From WTGU01 sp965242855 (GTDB taxonomy: Bacteria; Pseudomonadota; Alphaproteobacteria; UBA828), in assembly GCA_965242855.1 (NCBI GenBank), contig OZ251509.1:2232001-2296000 (forward strand): 64,000 nt of DNA. Reading direction: 5' to 3'. Position numbers and translations under genes: made by a program. The notes beneath the pieces were generated by a model. That model was not told where the DNA came from and ran no database searches. It was given only the letters and a program-made list of their open reading frames with translations. This document shows positions 58,747 through 64,000 of this stretch, one piece after another; position 1 is the stretch's first letter, and every line of letters starts with the position of its first letter.

Positions 58747-58971
58747 TCAAACGGCCTGGATGCTTGTTCTCAGTGCAGCGGTTCGCAGGCGGTGCGCTCG
58801 CGGAGCTGTTCTTCGAGGGCCGGACGAAATCCGCAACCACACCCCGTGGCCCTCGAGGGCGCCGGCGGCCAGGAGTTCGGCCGTGCGCTTCGCGGCATGG
58901 GCGGGCGCACCGTCGCCGTAGTGCTTCGCGAGCAATACGGCCGCGCGCCGGATGTCGAGGCCCGAAGTCAC
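58747..58971 (-). CDS. Small conserved protein (74 aa), C-terminus atypical
   Basis: Residues of about 5-45 (DIRRAAVLLAKHYGDGAPAHAAKRTAELLAAG, then ALEGHGVWLRI) match a small helical protein widespread in alphaproteobacteria. The family continues with a short helix after VWxRI, whereas here the tail is arginine-rich and unlike it. A late frameshift is possible. Confidence 0.6.
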   Translation of the reverse strand: MTSGLDIRRAAVLLAKHYGDGAPAHAAKRTAELLAAGALEGHGVWLRISSGPRRTAPRAHRLRTAALRTSIQAV

Positions 58972-59005
58972 CGAAAGCTTCGTATCGGCCGGCTGTGCCT
59001 CGGGG

Positions 59006-59668
59006 TTACCCCGCGGCGACCGGCTCGATGCATCGCGGATCGTCGTTCGCGGGACGGTTGACGAAGGTGCTCACAGGCCAGGCGGTCATGGCTTCCGGCG
59101 GGCACGGGACGAGTGGAACATCCGCGCCCGCGAGCCAGGGGTCGAATGCTTCCGGCGCCAGGATCACAGGCATCCGGTGATGGACCGGCGCCACGGTCTC
59201 GTTGGCGGTCGTCGTGAGAATGGTGAAGGTCTCCAACGTCTCCGCCCCGCCGTCCGGCGCGGACCAGCGCTCCCAGAGGCCCGCGAAGGCGAACGGCCCG
59301 CGATCCTTCATGCCGATCAGCCAGGGTTGCTTCGCCCTTCCCTCGCGCTTCCATTCGTAGAACCCGTCCGTCGGGACCAGGCAGCGGCGGGTGGCGAACG
59401 CGGCCCGGAACGAGGGCTTCTCCCGCGCCGTCTCCGAACGCGCGTTGATGAGCCTGTGGCCGATGCGCGGGTCTCTGGCCCATCCCGGCACCAAGCCCCA
59501 ACGCAGCATCGAAAGACTGCGGCGGCCGTCACGGTCGGCCCGAACGACCGCCGCTTCCTGGCTCGGCGCCACGTTGTAGCGGGGTTGGAGGTTCAACGGT
59601 GCGCCCGAGAGGCCGAAGAGAAGGTCCACCCGATCCCAGGCGAAGCTCTGCGTGAAGCGGCCGCACAT
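59006..59668 (-). CDS. SRAP-domain protein (YedK/HMCES family)
   Basis: The 220-residue protein has catalytic C2 (MCGRFTQ), RYNVAPSQ, LINARSETAREKPSFRAAF, CLVPTDGFYEWK and the HHRMPVIL motif. SRAP proteins form a stable thiazolidine crosslink with abasic sites in single-stranded DNA and protect it from breakage. On mobile elements they are often part of establishment functions. The length is normal for the family, and the start is fixed by the need for cysteine at position 2. Confidence 0.95.
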   Translation of the reverse strand: MCGRFTQSFAWDRVDLLFGLSGAPLNLQPRYNVAPSQEAAVVRADRDGRRSLSMLRWGLVPGWARDPRIGHRLINARSETAREKPSFRAAFATRRCLVPTDGFYEWKREGRAKQPWLIGMKDRGPFAFAGLWERWSAPDGGAETLETFTILTTTANETVAPVHHRMPVILAPEAFDPWLAGADVPLVPCPPEAMTAWPVSTFVNRPANDDPRCIEPVAAG

Positions 59669-59679
59669 GGTCGGCGTCG

Positions 59680-60492
59680 CTATCCCGCCGCTGCACGGCT
59701 GCGGGCGGCGCTGGAAGCCGCGAGACCGGGTTGGAGCGTTTTCCGCACGAGGGCCGGCGCCCGAGCGTCGGAACCGTATTCACGAAGGCAGGTCGTCCAC
59801 GACTCGAGGTAGTCGAAGAAGGTGGTGTCCGCGCCCGGGTCCCACCGGTTGAGCGGGAGGCAATCGCGCCACAGGGTGGGGTCGCGCCGGAAGCGGTCCA
59901 GAAGGGCGACCGCCACGGCGCCGTTGAGGTCGCGCCGCAATGGGTCCGCCTCCAGCGTTCCGATGTTCGCGGCGAACCACTCCGGAAGGGCGATACCGGG
60001 CGGCGTCCGATATTTCTCTTCTATCCCTTTCGCATAGATCGCATGGTTCGGCGCGAACTCGGATGCCCCGTATACGTGGAGAGGCGGATCCTCGGCCCAG
60101 ACCTCCGCCAGCCGGTGCAGAACGAACAGCGAGGCCAGTTCGCACAGGCTTTCCTCGAACCACTTGTGCCGATGTCCCTTGAAGCGGTCGAAACCGGTCA
60201 TCGCATGACACAGCTCGTGCGAGAACTGGTAGACGTACTGGCACCAGTGGGTATCCCGCGCACTGATGCGGATCTCGTAAGGCCGCATGTCGTAGAACAC
60301 TTGGGGGTCCCGGTCCCACCGGGCGACGCGAACGGGTGCGTCGGGCGGCGTTCCGAAGACCTCCGAAAGGACGCCGGCCGCGGACGTGAGCACCGCATGT
60401 ATCGCCGTGAGGCTCGTCACGCCCCAATCCCCGTTCTCGACGATCAAGCGGAACTCCGCCGTCCGATCCATCGGAAGCGCTCGCGCCATCAT
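59680..60492 (-). CDS. HExxH-motif putative metallopeptidase
   Basis: The 270-residue protein contains H92-E-L-C-H96 in YVYQFSHELCHAMTGFD, followed by WFEESLCELASLFVLHRLAEV. That layout fits a gluzincin-like zinc site with a downstream glutamate ligand. No signal peptide is visible, so it should act in the cytoplasm. Its ATG overlaps the stop of the ATPase gene (ATGA), implying a functional pair. I cannot assign a named family; peptidase activity is inferred from the motif. Confidence 0.65.
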   Translation of the reverse strand: MMARALPMDRTAEFRLIVENGDWGVTSLTAIHAVLTSAAGVLSEVFGTPPDAPVRVARWDRDPQVFYDMRPYEIRISARDTHWCQYVYQFSHELCHAMTGFDRFKGHRHKWFEESLCELASLFVLHRLAEVWAEDPPLHVYGASEFAPNHAIYAKGIEEKYRTPPGIALPEWFAANIGTLEADPLRRDLNGAVAVALLDRFRRDPTLWRDCLPLNRWDPGADTTFFDYLESWTTCLREYGSDARAPALVRKTLQPGLAASSAARSRAAAG

Positions 60493-62060
60493 TCGTCTCC
60501 CGTGACCTTCGGCGATGCCGCCAACGGGCCCCTTGGACCGCGCCCGTCCTCGAGAAGCAAGCGCCGGAAATCGTCCAGATCGCGACATATCCAACCCTCG
60601 GCTTCGAGGTTCGCGCGCCGCTCTTCCGAAAACCGGGGAGAGAACAGCGCGAATTCCCGCCGCCAGTCTCGGAAACGGCGACCCGACCGCGTCGACAGGA
60701 ACCGGTCCACATGGCCGCGGAAGGCGTGAAGCGACCCGGCGTCGTGCCGATCGTGATCCCGCTTGCAGGAGCCGAAGCGCACGCGCCGGTCGTCCTCGTT
60801 CCATGCCACGAGGTCGATCTCCACCGCCTCGGGGGCGGACCGCGGCCTGTTCCAATAGCCCCGGACGCGATCCGTCAGCGGGAAATCGCCGCCACCCGCC
60901 CGCGACGCTTCCTCGGTCGCGTCCCGCACCATCCGTTCGAAGGCATGCCCCTCCAGGGCGTGAAGCCTCGGGAGCAAGCGCGCCGCCACCTCCGCCACCG
61001 GAGAAATCCGCGCGGCTTGGCAGGCGGGTTGCAATGCGGCGAGCCAAGCGCGTAGAAATGGGTCTGAAACGACGTACCGCGCCCCCCTCGACGAGTCGCC
61101 GGCGAATACCGGAAGCTCCTTGTCGATCAGCCGCAAGTCCCGGGTCAGGGTTTTCAGATAAGGCCCCAGGCTCGTCTGATCCGGCAACGCCTCCTTCAAC
61201 TCCGCGTGGGAGCAGACCCTCCGTTCCGCCAGCGTGCGGAAGATGGCGAGATAGGTGCGGCGTAACTCGCGTCCCATCAGCGCCTCTCCCTCCTCGCGGA
61301 GGAGAGCGTCGGAGCGCAGGAAGAGCCGCTTGCACAGCTCCGTCGCCCAATCCGTCCAGTCCGGAACGGCGTCCAGCCCGTCCGTCTCGGCGAAGTGGCG
61401 CCAGTATTTGGGGATGCCGCCGAACAGCGTCCAGAGGGTCAGGCAACGCGCCGGATCGCCCGCGCCGTGCCTGCCGCAGACTTCGAAGACCGTCCGCAGG
61501 TCCCACGGACCGAGCGAGACGTGGAACGTCGTCCGTTCGAACAGCGGCGCCTTCCGGTCTTCGAGCAAGGCTTCCATTTCGGTCTGGACCGAGCCGAGAA
61601 CGATCAGCCCGCCCGCCATATCCCGGTTCTGGAGCCGGTCCACCTGCGCCTGAAGCAGAGACGGCAAGGCGCTCAACGGTCCTCGGCGGCAGAGCTGGAA
61701 TTCGTCGAGAGCCACGATCGTTCCTTCGGCACAGAGCGCCCCCACCGCAGCCGCCACATCGGGCAGGCCGCGGATACGGTCCCCTCCATCGAGACGGCTT
61801 TCGAGCCCCGCCTCCCGAACGGCGTTCCGGAACACCGCGGCGAGATCCGCCGCGTTGCTGTCGGGCAATTGGACCAGAAGCGCCGGGCGCGCGTTCGATT
61901 CGTCCTCCGTGAGTGTTCTCAGCGCCTGCTGGATCAGGGCGGTCTTGCCGATCCGGCGGCGGCCGTGGATGGCACCGAAGAACCATCGGTCTCGGCGCAT
62001 CTTCTCCAGCAGGTCGCCCAGCTCGTGGCGGCGTCCGTAGAACTCCCAGCGAGTCGTCAT
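60489..62060 (-). CDS. ATPase with C-terminal DUF234-like nuclease domain
   Basis: The 523-residue protein is a STAND/AAA-type ATPase of the archaeal ATPase_2 kind. Walker A is GRRRIGKT at residues 33-40, Walker B is GTIVALDEFQL, and GLIVLGSVQTEME is a sensor-like segment. The C-terminal part has winged-helix-like HAELKEALPDQTSLGPYLKTL and a DUF234-like nuclease ending with VEIDLVAWNEDDRRVRFGSCKRD, where E-I-D...S-C-K fits a PD-(D/E)xK site. Such proteins are suspected defence or mobile-element factors. The HExxH gene is coupled directly downstream. Confidence 0.75.
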   Translation of the reverse strand: MTTRWEFYGRRHELGDLLEKMRRDRWFFGAIHGRRRIGKTALIQQALRTLTEDESNARPALLVQLPDSNAADLAAVFRNAVREAGLESRLDGGDRIRGLPDVAAAVGALCAEGTIVALDEFQLCRRGPLSALPSLLQAQVDRLQNRDMAGGLIVLGSVQTEMEALLEDRKAPLFERTTFHVSLGPWDLRTVFEVCGRHGAGDPARCLTLWTLFGGIPKYWRHFAETDGLDAVPDWTDWATELCKRLFLRSDALLREEGEALMGRELRRTYLAIFRTLAERRVCSHAELKEALPDQTSLGPYLKTLTRDLRLIDKELPVFAGDSSRGARYVVSDPFLRAWLAALQPACQAARISPVAEVAARLLPRLHALEGHAFERMVRDATEEASRAGGGDFPLTDRVRGYWNRPRSAPEAVEIDLVAWNEDDRRVRFGSCKRDHDRHDAGSLHAFRGHVDRFLSTRSGRRFRDWRREFALFSPRFSEERRANLEAEGWICRDLDDFRRLLLEDGRGPRGPLAASPKVTGDE

Positions 62061-62180
62061 GGCCGTAAGATAATCCTTGTTCCAAAAACCTCAAGTCGAG
62101 GACAGGAAGGCGAGAGCAAGCCGCCCTCCGGCTTGACTGGACCGCCGCGACCGCCGACCGACCGGCGGCGGCACTCGGCC

Positions 62181-63485
62181 TCACGGCCCCGCCATGTCGA
62201 TGCGCTCGCCCCAAGGTTGGCGGTTGCGCTCGCCAAGCGGCGGTCCCCAGTTGCACCAGATCACCGGATAGTCGGGCTCGGCGTCCGGGTAGCGGTCGCA
62301 CTCCATATCGGTCAGATACAGGCAGCAACCCGGGCGCGACCCCTGCTCCGAGAGCCATGCGAAGCCCGGCCGGAAGTCGGTGCCGCCGCGTCCCTTGATC
62401 ACGACCCGCTCCGGCAGGTCGCCGGAGGCGTAGAGCATGGCATCCTGCAAGACGGCATCGACCTGGAGAAGCGCCACGGTCTCGGGTTGCAGTTCCGCCG
62501 CGATCTCCCGCACCTCGGCCCAGAACAGGGCGAGCGTGCCCGTCGGCAGCGAGCCGGAGGTGTCGACGATGACGGCGATGGTGTCGATCCCCTCCGAGCG
62601 GATCGAGGGCAGATAGAGCCCGCCGTCGATGAAGCGCCGGTTGGGCACGCTCCAACTGTAGTCGCGGCGGGCGGCGTCGGTCATGTGGCGGCGCAACAGC
62701 GCGCGCCAGTCGAGAACGCTCCCGTGGGCGCGCCCAAGTTCCTCCTCGACGGCACCCGGAGTCTTGCCCTGCGCCTTGGCGAGGCTCACCGCCTGGTGCA
62801 TGGCCTCGTCCCAGGCCTGTTCCTCGGCGGCCGCCGATGCCGCGCCGGTCTCATCCGCATCGTCGTCCCGGCACGCGGCGGCGTCCATGATTTCGCCGGT
62901 GCCGTTGGGATCGAAGCTGGGAGGCGCCTGCCCGGACGCCGGAGAGGCCGGGTCCTCGTCTCCGGTTCCCGGATCGCCCTGCTCCCCCGGAGCGTCGTCG
63001 GACGGATCGTTCGAACCGCTGTCATCGCCGCCGCCAGCGTTCGATTGCGGCGCGCCCTTGGGAGCCGGGGCGTTGTCGGGCGGTTCCGGGAGCCTGTCGT
63101 AGGCCTGTTCGACGCTCAGCCCGTCCCAAGCCTCGGCGGCGGGCGGCAACACGAACCCCGCATCCCGCAGCAGCCCGTGCGTCACCAGCTGCGACGCCCG
63201 CTGCCAACGCTCCGGGTCGCGTTCTCCCCGCCGCGTGTGATGCTTCAGCGCACAGGCGAGAACCACCCGCGCCAGCGCGCTCTTGATCCGGTCGGCGTCC
63301 GTCTCCGCAACCCAGCCGGGCGCATAGCGGATGTCCTTGCCGTCGCTCGCCAGGGTCCCGCGGGAAGCGTCGGCGCGGATCGGCAGCCGCAACGCCAGGC
63401 TACCGAAGAAGGGCTGGTCGAGGAGCAGCGCCGTCACGCAGTCGCCGACGCGACGCGCCGATTCCGCATGGGCGCGTCCGCGCAT
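62181..63485 (-). CDS. VWA-like domain protein (DUF2201-type)
   Basis: The 434-residue protein has an N-terminal helical domain, a 90-residue acidic low-complexity linker (about 140-230, rich in D, G and P), and a C-terminal von Willebrand A-like domain. The VWA domain carries the metal-adhesion motif VIVDTSGSL near residue 305 and GRGGTDFRPGFAWL. DUF2201/VWA proteins usually work with a MoxR-type AAA ATPase encoded nearby. Here the upstream gene is DUF3150-like and overlaps by TGATG; the ATPase, if present, lies beyond the window. Confidence 0.8.
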   Translation of the reverse strand: MRGRAHAESARRVGDCVTALLLDQPFFGSLALRLPIRADASRGTLASDGKDIRYAPGWVAETDADRIKSALARVVLACALKHHTRRGERDPERWQRASQLVTHGLLRDAGFVLPPAAEAWDGLSVEQAYDRLPEPPDNAPAPKGAPQSNAGGGDDSGSNDPSDDAPGEQGDPGTGDEDPASPASGQAPPSFDPNGTGEIMDAAACRDDDADETGAASAAAEEQAWDEAMHQAVSLAKAQGKTPGAVEEELGRAHGSVLDWRALLRRHMTDAARRDYSWSVPNRRFIDGGLYLPSIRSEGIDTIAVIVDTSGSLPTGTLALFWAEVREIAAELQPETVALLQVDAVLQDAMLYASGDLPERVVIKGRGGTDFRPGFAWLSEQGSRPGCCLYLTDMECDRYPDAEPDYPVIWCNWGPPLGERNRQPWGERIDMAGP

Positions 63486-64000
63486 CACGCCGCCTCCCTG
63501 TCCGGCGCGCCGACGGCAGGCGCGAAGTACCCGGCGAAGCGGGCCGCCAGTTCGTCCGCGTCCTGCTTCACCCGTTCGCGGGCGCGTGCATCGTATCGTC
63601 GCGACGGTCGCAGTATGTCCGGGTCCACGCGAGCGATCCTGTCCCGCACCTCCCGGCACAGCCCGGCAAGCTCGGCGTCCTCGAACACGTTGAGACGGGG
63701 CACCACGTCCACCAGATCGCGCACGTTCTCGATCATGCTGTCGCGGAACACGAGCGGCTTGCCGTTCCGGTCCTCGCGCAGCCGCTCGCCGACGCGCTCC
63801 ACCGCCTTGCCCAGGCGCCGGTAGAGATCGCCCAGGGCGTCGTGCAGTTTCGCCTGGACCTGCCGCCGGATGTCGCGCTTGACGCGCGCAGTCTCGCCGG
63901 CGGCGAGATCGGCCATGAAGTGACGTGCGTCGGGCACCGGGAGGATGCGGTAGGCGATGCCGAACTTGCCTCGCAACGCCTCCTTGGCCGGGTAGTCCCC
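63485..64000 (-). CDS. DUF3150-like protein, 3' part (gene continues past the window)
   Basis: The visible frame, GDYPAKEALRGKFGIAYRILP then VPDARHFMADLAAGE and FRDSMIENVRDLVDVVPRLNV, fits the C-terminal half of DUF3150 proteins, which are helical and of unknown function. They commonly accompany MoxR-like ATPase and VWA genes on plasmids and phages. No start codon is in view. Its TGA overlaps the ATG of the VWA gene. Confidence 0.65.
   Translation of the reverse strand, partial: GDYPAKEALRGKFGIAYRILPVPDARHFMADLAAGETARVKRDIRRQVQAKLHDALGDLYRRLGKAVERVGERLREDRNGKPLVFRDSMIENVRDLVDVVPRLNVFEDAELAGLCREVRDRIARVDPDILRPSRRYDARARERVKQDADELAARFAGYFAPAVGAPDREAA

Overview
The window is very GC-rich alphaproteobacterial DNA, judged from base composition and protein style; no species can be fixed from it. 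Two layers can be read. The outer layer (1-862 and 47,145-64,000, all major genes on the minus strand) is a plasmid- or ICE-type backbone: a strawberry-notch-like helicase/methylase gene, DUF2958, a GHKL ATPase, a large ParB, several small plasmid-type proteins, a PP-loop (PAPS-reductase-like) protein, an SRAP DNA-protein crosslink protein, an ATPase/HExxH pair and a DUF3150-VWA pair.

The inner layer (about 863-47,144) is a roughly 46-kb integrative mobilizable element. It sits inside the strawberry-notch gene and splits it into an N-terminal piece (47,131-49,051) and a C-terminal piece (1-862). An imperfect 15-bp direct repeat marks the two junctions, and two overlapping tyrosine-recombinase genes lie at the right end. 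The element has a MobF relaxase and a TraD-type coupling protein but no visible type IV secretion genes, so it probably borrows a helper pilus.

Element layout from left to right: small ORFs and a mosaic of tandem repeats (1-3.4 kb) with a decayed RelE-type toxin; a multi-zinc-ribbon protein; a plus-strand establishment block (SSB, AlkB-like dioxygenase, Toprim primase-like protein, DUF2493, DUF4326; 5.5-10 kb); paired palindromes in front of a ribbon-helix-helix protein (10.2-10.9 kb), a candidate oriT/operator region; a BsuBI/PstI-type restriction-modification pair; a VapBC module; relaxase and coupling protein; a second VapBC module; a decayed M14 peptidase; a TPR protein overlapping a type ISP restriction-modification gene that carries a one-base frameshift; nested intact and broken HigBA-like modules; AbiE with a truncated toxin; and a complete type III-B CRISPR-Cas locus (30.5-44.3 kb).

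The type III-B locus runs cas10-cmr3-cmr4-cmr5-[cmr6-cmr1 fusion]-CARF/HEPN nuclease-cas1-cas2-leader-array (19 repeats, 18 spacers)-cas6. The Cas10 GGDD motif, the Cmr4 catalytic aspartate and an R-x6-H motif in the CARF protein are all present, so cyclic-oligoadenylate signalling looks functional. One spacer is the reverse complement of a Walker A coding sequence typical of MoxR-like ATPases, as expected for crRNAs that pair with transcripts. The right flank of the cas locus carries a 101-bp copy of part of higA, and an integrase 3'-end remnant lies on the left, which suggests the cassette was assembled by nested recombination.

The most notable points are the helicase-gene insertion site, the Cmr6-Cmr1 fusion with its extra C-terminal domain, the type ISP-TPR gene pair, and the defence-rich cargo on a mobilizable element.
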